This document shows, one piece after another, positions 6,699 to 13,995 of a stretch of 17,542 nt of DNA. Under the pieces are notes generated by a model. The model searched no databases, was not told where the DNA came from, and saw only the letters and a list, made by a program, of their open reading frames with translations. How positions within the stretch are numbered: position 1 is the first letter of the stretch; each line of letters begins with the position of its first letter. Made by a program: the position numbers and the translations under genes. Origin of the DNA: Planctomycetota bacterium (GTDB taxonomy: Bacteria; Planctomycetota; Phycisphaerae; WQYP01); the NCBI GenBank assembly GCA_021799715.1, contig JAJYZY010000042.1:933-18474 (forward strand), given 5' to 3'.

Positions 6699-8651
6699 CT
6701 ACCGCTGCGCTGCGGCAATATCATCCATGACCTCCTGTTGCGTGTAAATATCGCGTAAAATTGCCGGTGAAGCCGGATGTTTTGGTGATAATATGGCCAG
6801 ATACGGTATGGCCCGGCCGCCGAGTTTCAGCCAGAATGCTTTTGCGACGCGCTGGTCAATATCCGCGCTGAATAATACCGCTGCAGCCTGCGAGAATTTT
6901 TGCCGCACCGGCCGGGCGTCCAGTACCGTGGCTTTGACAAATCGACAATTAATGCACCAGGGAGCCGTAAAGTCCACCACCACCGGGTGACCAGATTGTA
7001 AGGCCGCATTCATAGCGCTCCAGTTAAACGCCTGCCAATGATTGACCGTAAACGTTCCCGACTTTTGCGAAACGGAATTGGCCGCCGCCGCTTTAGCCGC
7101 TGGGATACCACCCGTCCAGACCAGATACAATCCACCCGCCAATACGCCGCCAGCCACAAATCCCAGGCGAATGCTCCAGATTTTCACTGGCTTCATGTTG
7201 ATGTCCGGTAATCTGCCCCAACCCCAGCATACCATCGCCAGAAGAATCGCCAGCATAAAGCCGACGGTGATTTGTGATCGATTTTCCGTGCTTAATAACA
7301 GATAAACCGCCACCGCCACCATCACCAGCCCCAGAGCTTCTTTGACAATTTCAGACCAGCGCCCCGCACGAGGCACATGATTAAGCCAGGCTGGAAATGC
7401 GGCTAATACCACGTAAGGCCATGCCATGCCCACACCGATGAGCACAAAAAAAAGCACAATAACAGCCGTCGGCTGCACCAAGGCCCACGTAAGCATGACA
7501 CCAAGAAATGGCGCGCTGCACGGGGTGGCCAGCAACGTCGCCAACAGCCCCATGCCGAAGGCACCGGCCAGCCCGCCGCGACTGCTTTCAACGCTGTATA
7601 CGGCATTGGGCAATTGAATAGTCCATACCCCCAGCATGGATAACGCCAGCGCCAGCAAAATGAGGCCTATGGCGATCAGAAATGCCGGATGCTGATATTG
7701 CATGCCATACGTCAGTGTCTGTCCCGTCACGGCACGATAGATACCCATCAACACCGCAAGCATGAAAAACAATGAAATAATTCCCGCCGAGAACACCAGC
7801 GCATGGAGCACTGCCATTTTTCTTGATCCATGCGCCTGCTGAACCATAGCTAGAACTTTCAACGGGATCACCGGCAGAACGCAGGGCATCACATTTAAAA
7901 TCATCCCGCCAATCAGGGCAAAAAGAATCAGCCGCCACACTGGCTCATGGACGGTTTTTATGTCGTAATGGAGCTTGCTGATGGCGGCGAGGGTCGCGTT
8001 CACGTTGGACCGTTGATTTCCCTGATTGCGAGGCGCGGCGGTGGGTGATGTGCCGGAACCGGCGGACTGCATGGGCTGTTGAGGTTTTCCAGCCTGCAAT
8101 TTTCCACCGTCGATACGGACAAAGGTGGAGAGCTTCAGCGTTTGCGGCGGCAGACAGGACTGGGCATTGCAGGCTTGAAAGCTGAATGTGGCATCTATGT
8201 CGTTGCGTCCATTTCGGGCGGAATTGGAAGCCGTAAATGGTATGGCAATGACAAATCGCCCCTCATATACGGACAATTTCCCCACACTGGTTATAAGCGC
8301 CGAAGCGGCAATAAGTTTGGCTTGCGGAAATACAACTTTTCCAAAATCAAATCCCTTCACCGGAGAAATAACAACTTCCGCCGGGACAAGAAACTTGTCC
8401 AGGGGATGATGGCTTTGCAGGTGATACCCGGGCATGACGGTGCAGACAATTTTTAGAACGCCTTTGCCCGGTGTGTGCAGCCGAGTCGGAGTGGCATGCA
8501 TGGAGGCCCGCACCACCGCCGGGGATGTAAAACCGAATCCGACCACTTGTGCTTGCACCGCGGACGGCCCCAGTACCAGCGACCAGATGCTGATTACCAA
8601 TATTCCCAGGCCAAGCGAACAATTGGAATGCATACCGCGAATTATGCGCAT
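6699..8651 (-). CDS. dsbD: Thiol:disulfide interchange protein DsbD
   Basis: An inner-membrane protein that passes electrons from cytoplasmic thioredoxin to periplasmic thiol proteins. The 650-residue chain has a signal peptide ending near VQA (34). A periplasmic alpha domain carries Cys161 and Cys166 in FQACNAQSCLPP. The membrane domain has about eight helices with the two CcdA-type motifs NVMPCVLPVIPLK (Cys257) and LLATPCSAPFLG (Cys378). A C-terminal thioredoxin domain carries FTAPWCINCRFVK (Cys566/Cys569). All three redox cysteine pairs are present. The ATG at 8651 has AAAGGA about 6 nt upstream; a second Met at residue 7 is less well placed. It is read alone, with the small regulator gene upstream on the same strand. 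Confidence 0.93.
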   Translation of the reverse strand: MRIIRGMHSNCSLGLGILVISIWSLVLGPSAVQAQVVGFGFTSPAVVRASMHATPTRLHTPGKGVLKIVCTVMPGYHLQSHHPLDKFLVPAEVVISPVKGFDFGKVVFPQAKLIAASALITSVGKLSVYEGRFVIAIPFTASNSARNGRNDIDATFSFQACNAQSCLPPQTLKLSTFVRIDGGKLQAGKPQQPMQSAGSGTSPTAAPRNQGNQRSNVNATLAAISKLHYDIKTVHEPVWRLILFALIGGMILNVMPCVLPVIPLKVLAMVQQAHGSRKMAVLHALVFSAGIISLFFMLAVLMGIYRAVTGQTLTYGMQYQHPAFLIAIGLILLALALSMLGVWTIQLPNAVYSVESSRGGLAGAFGMGLLATLLATPCSAPFLGVMLTWALVQPTAVIVLFFVLIGVGMAWPYVVLAAFPAWLNHVPRAGRWSEIVKEALGLVMVAVAVYLLLSTENRSQITVGFMLAILLAMVCWGWGRLPDINMKPVKIWSIRLGFVAGGVLAGGLYLVWTGGIPAAKAAAANSVSQKSGTFTVNHWQAFNWSAMNAALQSGHPVVVDFTAPWCINCRFVKATVLDARPVRQKFSQAAAVLFSADIDQRVAKAFWLKLGGRAIPYLAILSPKHPASPAILRDIYTQQEVMDDIAAAQR

Positions 8652-8663
8652 GAAAGTCCTTTG

Positions 8664-8698
8664 TCAAACCGGGGCTTAGCTTGCCCCGGTTGATTATA
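8664..8698 (-). promoter_or_regulatory. dsbD -10 element and leader hairpin
   Basis: On the minus strand a perfect TATAAT lies at 8698-8693. Just downstream, AACCGGGGC (8691-8683) pairs perfectly with GCCCCGGTT (8675-8667) over a 7-base loop, extendable by two or three pairs with one bulged base. The stem would sit at the extreme 5' end of the dsbD transcript, about 10 bases before the ribosome site. No T-run follows, so a stabilising or regulatory leader hairpin is more likely than a terminator. No clear -35 is seen. Confidence 0.45.
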
Positions 8699-8852
8699 CG
8701 CCTTTCCCGCCCAAGCCATGTACTGCATCAACAGAAGAAGGGATTTTTCCCAAAATGTGCTCTCGCCATCCGTTACGCAGCCGCAGTGCAACCGCTGGCA
8801 GCATCATGCGGCCCGCCCGCCGCCAAACCGTGTCCAACAACGCGCTTGCGTT

Positions 8853-9182
8853 TCAGTCAGAATCAGTTTTAGCCTTGGCCGGCGGCTTGGGGGGCAATTC
8901 GCCAACAATAAAATTCAGCGATGAGATGTTAAAATCCGCCGGTTCGCCGCGAATCAGCCAAAGCAGGGGTGCTCCGGAGATTCTGGCGGCCAAATCCAGT
9001 ACTTCCACCGGCGGCACACGCCCTTTCTCATAGTAATTGTAGGTGGACGGCGAAAGCCCGAGTAGAAAGGCAAAGCGCGACTGGCCGCGTCGGCCGCAGA
9101 CCTGTGTGCGAACGAGTTTCAGTCGCTCACAGATCAGTGCATAATTGCCGCCCAAGCCTGTTTGAGGAATCAGCACATCCAT
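8853..9182 (-). CDS. Small XRE-type helix-turn-helix DNA-binding protein
   Basis: A 109-residue cytoplasmic protein. Residues 15-80 fit an XRE/Cro-type HTH: YALICERLKLVRTQ (first helix), RRGQSRFAFLLGLSPSTYNYYEKGRVPP (the HTH proper, with the family's S-T-Y-x-x-Y-E-K-G pattern) and VLDLAARISG. The tail is polar and proline/lysine-rich (LPPKPPAKAKTDSD). The start is decided by AAGGAG placed 7 nt before the ATG at 9182; the open frame extends farther upstream without such a site. The target is unknown. It precedes dsbD on the same strand with about 200 bp between, so regulation of a neighbour is possible but unproven. Confidence 0.8.
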   Translation of the reverse strand: MDVLIPQTGLGGNYALICERLKLVRTQVCGRRGQSRFAFLLGLSPSTYNYYEKGRVPPVEVLDLAARISGAPLLWLIRGEPADFNISSLNFIVGELPPKPPAKAKTDSD

Positions 9183-9434
9183 GCCATTCTCCTTGTATTT
9201 CTCCGCTGACCGTCCGCGGAATGCCATTAAATCGACCGCATTTTCGGCAACTGCCGGAGCTGGTCGCATTGATCAACATATAGCGATCTCTCCCATCCGT
9301 AAGATTGGCGTCGGGAAACCACGAATTTTCGGGTTTCGTCATCATCCGAAGTTCTTCCATGAACGCGGAACTTTACAGCCAAAGGCCGAAGCAAGAACGG
9401 TTGCCACGGCTCAAGAGCCGATTGGGATCAGCGG
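9183..9434. other. Intergenic region between kinase and XRE gene; possible small ORF
   Basis: A minus-strand frame from an ATG at 9360 to a stop at 9127 (77 codons) has plausible codon use and a CRKC motif. It lacks a ribosome site and overlaps the start of the XRE gene in another frame, so it is not called as a gene. A short perfect palindrome (CGGCTCAAGAGCCG, 9407-9420) follows the kinase stop and may be a weak terminator or protein-binding site. Confidence 0.3.
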
Positions 9435-10475
9435 CTAACTGTGAATTAATTTCAACAGTTGATCCGCATGTTCCTGAACCCATTTTACTTTCCTCTCTAT
9501 CATTTTCAAGAATCCAAACCCCTCAATACGTCCAAATGAACCCGTGGCGGCAATATGAAAGGCACTTTCCGCGACCATGGCCTCCACCATCAGCCATGGC
9601 ACGGTCTGCAATTCAGCCACACTTATCATATCCACAGAATCATATCCGCGCATAAATTGTTCAAATCGCGCCTCATCCACCTGATCCGGCCAGGTCGCCG
9701 GGTCATCGCCGCCGCCAATAATTGAGAACTGCAGAACACCATTGGCTAGATCAACAATTCGCTGTTGCAGGCGCGACGAATCGTAATCAATAACCGCCAC
9801 AACTTTCTGATTCCGAAACAACATATTGCCCGGATGCCAATCGCAATGGACAATTTGCAATGGCCAGTCCATCAACCCGATTTCATTTACCTTGGTTGCA
9901 GCCTCTAAATAGGCCGTGCGCAATATTTCCAGCGTATCGGTCACGACATGCTCATCGCCGTGGGCGGACTTGTTGCGGCTGATAGTACCGGGAATCTGAT
10001 CGATGCTGCTGCCAATATGCCGCGAATTATGATAACTGCCTGTATGTGGTTCATACTCCGGGGTGTAGTTGCGCAACAGTTTGTGGTACAACGCTAAGAT
10101 CCGCCCGGAATCGTAGGTGGCCTCCGGAGAATTGTCGTACCCCGTGCCGCGGATGTACTCGAAAAGCTCGTATATCGTGCCGGAAAGTTGCAGCATTGAA
10201 TTGTTGTCGCGTTTGGTACCGATGAGGTGCGGCAATGGAAACTGTTTTTCCGCAAGGTAGAGTTGTATCGCATGGCAGAAAGCCACTTTAAACGGATCAT
10301 CCCGGCCCCGCGCCCGGCGTTTGAGCAGATAATCCCCTTTTTCAGAGCGTATCAGCAGTTTTGGAGCTTTTCGGGAGCCGCGGGCGTACTCTTTTACGGT
10401 GCTGATCACGCCAATGTCATAATGACTCAGCACCACTGCGAGTTCTTCAAGTCCGAATTTTTCGCGTTCGCTCAT
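9435..10475 (-). CDS. APH/ChoK-type phosphotransferase (small-molecule kinase)
   Basis: A 346-residue cytoplasmic kinase of the aminoglycoside/homoserine/choline kinase superfamily. The N-lobe has YLLKRR with Lys52 as candidate ATP-binding lysine. The catalytic loop is HCDWHPGNMLF (His210, Asp212, Asn217), and the metal-binding motif is VAVIDYDSSR (Asp230). The order and spacing match homoserine kinase II and CotS-like enzymes, but the substrate cannot be assigned. Upstream in-frame ATGs at 10526 and 10511 are possible starts; the best promoter match lies across them, so the ATG at 10475 is preferred. No start has a good ribosome site. It is separated from lpxI by about 150 bp and probably transcribed on its own. 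Confidence 0.8.
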   Translation of the reverse strand: MSEREKFGLEELAVVLSHYDIGVISTVKEYARGSRKAPKLLIRSEKGDYLLKRRARGRDDPFKVAFCHAIQLYLAEKQFPLPHLIGTKRDNNSMLQLSGTIYELFEYIRGTGYDNSPEATYDSGRILALYHKLLRNYTPEYEPHTGSYHNSRHIGSSIDQIPGTISRNKSAHGDEHVVTDTLEILRTAYLEAATKVNEIGLMDWPLQIVHCDWHPGNMLFRNQKVVAVIDYDSSRLQQRIVDLANGVLQFSIIGGGDDPATWPDQVDEARFEQFMRGYDSVDMISVAELQTVPWLMVEAMVAESAFHIAATGSFGRIEGFGFLKMIERKVKWVQEHADQLLKLIHS

Positions 10476-10515
10476 GATTTTTACCGCAAAAACAACACGC
10501 GGTTTCTTCATGATG

Positions 10516-10544
10516 ATACTAATCATGAACGTCTATATGTCAAA
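10516..10544 (-). promoter_or_regulatory. Candidate promoter for the phosphotransferase
   Basis: On the minus strand a perfect TTGACA (10544-10539) is followed after 17 bp by TAGTAT (10521-10516, four of six). Transcription would start near 10509, downstream of the first ATG at 10526, which is why the later ATG at 10475 is favoured as the true start. The -10 lies within ATGATTAGTATCAT, a short interrupted palindrome that could be an operator. Confidence 0.45.
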
Positions 10545-10622
10545 CGACGCCCAATAAAATGACGCGAAAAATGACGTAAAAGCCAAAAAGGAGGCGAAAT
10601 TCGTCTTTTTTCACCATTTTGT

Positions 10623-11483
10623 CTACTCTTGACCGCTCCCCGCCCGCCCCATGACCACAATTCCGAGTTTATCGGCCAGTTCCAGCAGTTCCGGCTTTTC
10701 CAGCATGATGGTTCGACCTGTTTCCACCACCACCGCCGCCGCACCCTGATTTTTAAGCCGCTCTATGGTCGCCGGCCCGATGGTTGGCACGTCAAATCGC
10801 ATATCCTGGTTCGGATTGCTGGCTTTGCACAAAACCCAGCCGCCGCGCCGGCACAGGGCACCGGCACGATCAATCATGCGGTCCGTGCCCTCCACCGCTT
10901 CCACGGCAATAATTTCCCGGTCTTTACACGCCAGACTCTGACCGATTAACAGCGTATTGACCTGCCGCAATAAAGGCCAGGCAAAATCCACATCCGCAAG
11001 GATCTCCGCGCCCGGTTTGCCGCGCGTCATAACACCGGACGTTGCCAATAATTCCGGGATATAGGGTAGTGCATTCATTATTTCCACTCCACCACTGAAG
11101 AGTTCATCCGCCACGGCACGCAGCAGACGATCGCTGCGCTTGTCATGCCGCAACCGCACCAGCCATAACCGCGCCGTTCGCCAGTCCGGCATGTATCTGA
11201 ACATGTGGAAGCGATCATACATTCTCTCCTTGGCCACCCGCCCGACCATCACCGTCCGCCGCGCGCCTTGCCGCCGCAATACGCGAATCCATTGATTCAA
11301 GCGAATCAGTCCAACCCGGGAAAACGAGTCGCAAACGGCCTGTAGTTCCGCCTCCCGGCTTTGACCCCACAGGCCCAGGCAAATCACCGGATGCCCCGCC
11401 GCCTTAAGCCCGCGCGCCACCGCCAGCGGCAACGTTCCCTGCCCGGCAATTAAACCGATGGGTTCGGCATCAGTTCGTGCCAT
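10623..11483 (-). CDS. lpxI: UDP-2,3-diacylglucosamine pyrophosphatase LpxI (DUF1009)
   Basis: Hydrolyses UDP-2,3-diacylglucosamine to lipid X and UMP in lipid A synthesis, replacing LpxH in many non-enteric bacteria. The 286-residue protein begins with the N-terminal glycine motif GLIAGQGTLPLAVA (10-23). It carries VMVGRVAKERMY (78-89) and the C-terminal family signatures AVEAVEGTDRMIDRAG and NPNQDMRFDVPTIGPATIERL. Length is close to the usual 270-290. The ATG at 11483 overlaps the hisD end by 14 bp and is preceded by AAAGGCGG, giving likely translational coupling. A TTG at 11501 would be less favoured. Its presence implies an outer membrane with lipid A. Confidence 0.92.
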   Translation of the reverse strand: MARTDAEPIGLIAGQGTLPLAVARGLKAAGHPVICLGLWGQSREAELQAVCDSFSRVGLIRLNQWIRVLRRQGARRTVMVGRVAKERMYDRFHMFRYMPDWRTARLWLVRLRHDKRSDRLLRAVADELFSGGVEIMNALPYIPELLATSGVMTRGKPGAEILADVDFAWPLLRQVNTLLIGQSLACKDREIIAVEAVEGTDRMIDRAGALCRRGGWVLCKASNPNQDMRFDVPTIGPATIERLKNQGAAAVVVETGRTIMLEKPELLELADKLGIVVMGRAGSGQE

Positions 11484-12834
11484 CGTCGCCGCCTTTGTCA
11501 ATCAGTCGCGCTTCCACCGAGCGGGCATGGGCGTCAAAGCCCTCCGTCCGGGCAAAATCACAAATGGCCCCGCTGACGGCCCGCAATGCGCCGGCATCCA
11601 ACTGCACCATGCTGATGCGCTTGCGGAAACTTTCCGCTGATAATCCGCTGAAAAATCGACCGGTGCCGGATGTGGGCAACACATGCGACGGCCCGGCGAG
11701 ATAATCACCGGCGGCCACCGGCGTACAGGCACCGATAAATATTGCCCCGGCATGATGAATTTTATCCGCATCACTCCGGGCATTTCGCGTGGTGATCTGC
11801 AGATGTTCCGGCGCAAAGGTGTTAACCAGATCAATCGCCGCGTTCATGTCTCGGGTGACAATTAGAGCGCTGGCATATTCCAGTGCCTTGGCCGTTACCT
11901 CCCGGCGCGGCAAGACCGCCAACTGCCGTTCCAATTCCAGCCCAACGTTTTCAGCCAGTTCCAGGCTTGCGGTTATCAGCAGGCAACTTCCGGGCGCATG
12001 TTCGGCCTGCGCCAATAATTCAGCGGCCACAACCCGCGCCTCCGCTGAATCATCCGCCAGTACAATCACTTCGCTGGGACCCGCGAAGCTGTCAATATCC
12101 ACAATGCCAAAGAGTTCCTTCTTGGCCAATTGCACATAACTGTTGCCGGGGCCGACAATTTTATCAACCGCAGGAACGGTTTTAGTGCCGAAAGCCATTG
12201 CGGCCACCGCCTGCGGCCCGCCCATGGCATAAACCTCCCGCACGCCCAGCCGCGCCGCCGCCGCCAATACTGCCGGCGCTACCGCGCCGCCGCGCATCGG
12301 ACTGGCAATGCAAATGCTTTTTACGCCCGCCACCTGCGCCGGCACCACCGTCATAACCACGGTGGACGGATAAGCTCCCGCGCCGCCCGGCACATAAACG
12401 CCGACCCGTTGCAGCGGCTCATACCGGACCGCCAAAATCGCCGCATCGCTTTGTCCGCCCATCGGCCGGATGGGGGCAGGTGTTGCGGGCAGCATGGCCT
12501 GCTGATACCGGCGCACATTGGCAATTGAAATATCCAGAGCTGCCAGAAATTTAGCGTCCACCGATCGCAGTGCCGCATCAATTTCCTCCTGCGGTACCCG
12601 CAGTTGTCGCAGGGAAAAATCGGGATAATCAAAACGTTGTGTGTACTGGAGAACCGCTTGATCACCGTGCCGACGGACATCGGCAATGATCCGTTGCACC
12701 TGCGCCGTCAGACCGTCACCCGCCGCATCAAGTCCCGACAGCAGCATGGGTGCCAACGACAGTCGCTGTTTTATCCGGGAGAGTGTTTCCTGTCCGTCCA
12801 TCTGATCGGCTCGAACAATCGGAATTGCCTGCAT
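11470..12834 (-). CDS. hisD: Histidinol dehydrogenase
   Basis: Catalyses the last two steps of histidine synthesis, oxidising L-histidinol to histidine with two NAD+ and zinc. From the ATG at 12834 the protein is 454 residues, slightly longer than the usual 430. Zinc ligands correspond to Gln276 and His279 (LLAQAEHAPGS), Asp377 (AAGDYLAGPSH) and His436 (FDAHARSVEAR). The catalytic Glu343-His344 pair lies in APEHLQ. GGPQAVAAMAFGT and GPGNSYVQLAKKELFG form the NAD/substrate region. GGAG lies 11 nt before this ATG; a GTG at 12924 would add 30 residues of unusual sequence. The gene follows the yceI-like gene and overlaps lpxI by 14 bp. No other his gene is present in the window. Confidence 0.95.
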   Translation of the reverse strand: MQAIPIVRADQMDGQETLSRIKQRLSLAPMLLSGLDAAGDGLTAQVQRIIADVRRHGDQAVLQYTQRFDYPDFSLRQLRVPQEEIDAALRSVDAKFLAALDISIANVRRYQQAMLPATPAPIRPMGGQSDAAILAVRYEPLQRVGVYVPGGAGAYPSTVVMTVVPAQVAGVKSICIASPMRGGAVAPAVLAAAARLGVREVYAMGGPQAVAAMAFGTKTVPAVDKIVGPGNSYVQLAKKELFGIVDIDSFAGPSEVIVLADDSAEARVVAAELLAQAEHAPGSCLLITASLELAENVGLELERQLAVLPRREVTAKALEYASALIVTRDMNAAIDLVNTFAPEHLQITTRNARSDADKIHHAGAIFIGACTPVAAGDYLAGPSHVLPTSGTGRFFSGLSAESFRKRISMVQLDAGALRAVSGAICDFARTEGFDAHARSVEARLIDKGGDDGTN

Positions 12835-12945
12835 GAGATTTTTTACTCCAATGTACCTTCCCGGATTATATCGATTTTCGATGAAATCGGCAGGGCGGAG
12901 CGTCGGTTGACCGTTTTCAGTCACAGGTCATCGCCAGCTTCAGAT

Positions 12946-13623
12946 TTATTGCGCCGGACTTTTCGCAAGCTGACCCGCCTTGGATAAATGCCATGAGGCG
13001 TCAATTTTTATGGTATTGCCCGCGCGGATAATTCCAAACATGGCAGTTGGTGGGGTCACATTAAAATCCCGCATTTTGAGCGTTAAGCGGGTATTTACGG
13101 TTACCAACCCATGGGCATGGGGAACAATTTGCAGCGTCATATATTCCTTGCGCATGATGCCATTTATTTTCAATAAACCGGCGGTGCGAAACAGATATAT
13201 CCCGTGCTTGTTCTGCGGCTGCGGTCTGGCGTGCGTAACAATAAACGTGATGTCGGGATGAGTCTTCCGGTGCAACGCGTGCATGACCGTATCGGTCATG
13301 CCGCTGCCGTCGCTTCCCTTTAACGTTGCCACGGGAATGGTTACATGCAACAATTCAATATTGATGGTTGGTTGGGATGTCCAATGCCCGGCTAAAATCA
13401 GCTTCCCGTTCAACGTGCGGCCGGTTACGGACCAATTGTGCAGTGTTGAATGGCCATGCACCACCACCTTGCTGCCGACGGCACCGATATATACCATGCG
13501 TTGGGTTGCAGCCGACACGATCGGCGATGGTTCTATAGCCGCGACCGGCTTGCCGGCGCACATGCTCAACGCGAGCAGCAAAATTCCTACACAACCATTC
13601 CGGGACAATAATTTAACTGCCAT
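12946..13623 (-). CDS. YceI-like periplasmic protein
   Basis: A 225-residue exported protein. A signal peptide (LLSRNGCVGILLLALSMCAG, cleavage probably after PVAA near residue 29) precedes a domain typical of YceI lipocalin-like folds. The recognisable parts are VVVHGHSTLHNWSVTGRTLNGKL (start of the barrel), KTHPDITFIVTHA, GLLKINGIMRKEYMTLQIV and FGIIRAGNTIKIDASWHLSK. YceI-type proteins bind isoprenoid or other lipid-like molecules in the periplasm; the ligand here is unknown. The ATG at 13623 has GAGG 7 nt upstream; two earlier in-frame starts lack that. It is the first gene of a run with hisD and lpxI, spaced about 110 bp from hisD. Confidence 0.85.
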   Translation of the reverse strand: MAVKLLSRNGCVGILLLALSMCAGKPVAAIEPSPIVSAATQRMVYIGAVGSKVVVHGHSTLHNWSVTGRTLNGKLILAGHWTSQPTINIELLHVTIPVATLKGSDGSGMTDTVMHALHRKTHPDITFIVTHARPQPQNKHGIYLFRTAGLLKINGIMRKEYMTLQIVPHAHGLVTVNTRLTLKMRDFNVTPPTAMFGIIRAGNTIKIDASWHLSKAGQLAKSPAQ

Positions 13624-13649
13624 CGCGCACCTCATGTAAAGCAACTAAT

Positions 13650-13678
13650 AGTATAGCCCGCGATCAAGCCACAGTGAA
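13650..13678 (-). promoter_or_regulatory. Promoter for the yceI-hisD-lpxI run
   Basis: On the minus strand TTCACT (13678-13673) and TATACT (13655-13650) are spaced by 17 bp, matching four and five of six consensus bases. Transcription would begin near 13643, leaving a leader of about 20 bases with GAGG before the yceI-like start. Phased GCGGAAT repeats lie immediately upstream. Confidence 0.5.
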
Positions 13679-13702
13679 AATCGGGCGCAGTACCGATGAA
13701 TG

Positions 13703-13752
13703 GCGGAATTTGGCACGCGGCATGCGGAATGTGCCCAATCGCCATGCGGAAT
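13703..13752 (+). repeat. Three phased direct repeats GCGGAAT upstream of the yceI promoter
   Basis: GCGGAAT occurs at 13703-13709, 13724-13730 and 13746-13752, with centres 21 and 22 bp apart. The second and third copies share the longer CATGCGGAAT. An imperfect fourth (GCGGAAG) lies at 13791, a further 45 bp along. Two-turn spacing upstream of a promoter suggests binding sites for a regulator on one face of the DNA. This is inference from spacing and sequence. Confidence 0.45.
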
Positions 13753-13762
13753 TCTATTGTTG

Positions 13763-13804
13763 TGGGGAGTCAACGGCCCCATAGCTCGATGCGGAAGCGT
13801 CGAG
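13763..13804 (+). other. Paired stem-loops in the intergenic region
   Basis: TGGGG (13763-13767) pairs with CCCCA (13777-13781). Three bases later CTCGATGC (13785-13792) pairs with GCGTCGAG (13797-13804, one wobble) around a GGAA loop, a GNRA-type tetraloop on the plus strand. No T-run follows. This could be a small structured RNA or simply DNA palindromes. The rest of 13645-13995 holds no gene that I can support. Confidence 0.25.
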
Positions 13805-13995
13805 TTGGACCGCAGATGCCACCCGCCGATCAACCATGACGCTGCCGCGTCCGGCAATGCATGACGACGAGAATGTTTCACTCCACACGGCTTTTACCAG
13901 GAGATACTGATCCCGTCTTATTGGCGCGAAATCAGAATGTTTCCGCACTTTTCATTTTTCAGTGACGTTTCACCAGGGGCCGCAGGGAGTATATA

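Noticed and set aside
8663..8668. TTGACA on the minus strand before dsbD
   Set aside because: It is only about 11 bp before the start codon, so it cannot be a -35 element for dsbD.
10575..10615. A/T-rich imperfect hairpin after lpxI (AAAAAGG with CTTTTTT)
   Set aside because: The central pairing is too poor and too small a loop remains for a convincing intrinsic terminator.
10523..10744. 73-codon minus-strand frame at the end of lpxI
   Set aside because: Low-complexity shadow in another frame of lpxI with a tryptophan/arginine-rich product.
13754..13948. 64-codon minus-strand frame in the yceI/EEP gap
   Set aside because: It begins with GTG without a ribosome site, overlaps the hairpins and one phased repeat, and resembles no family.
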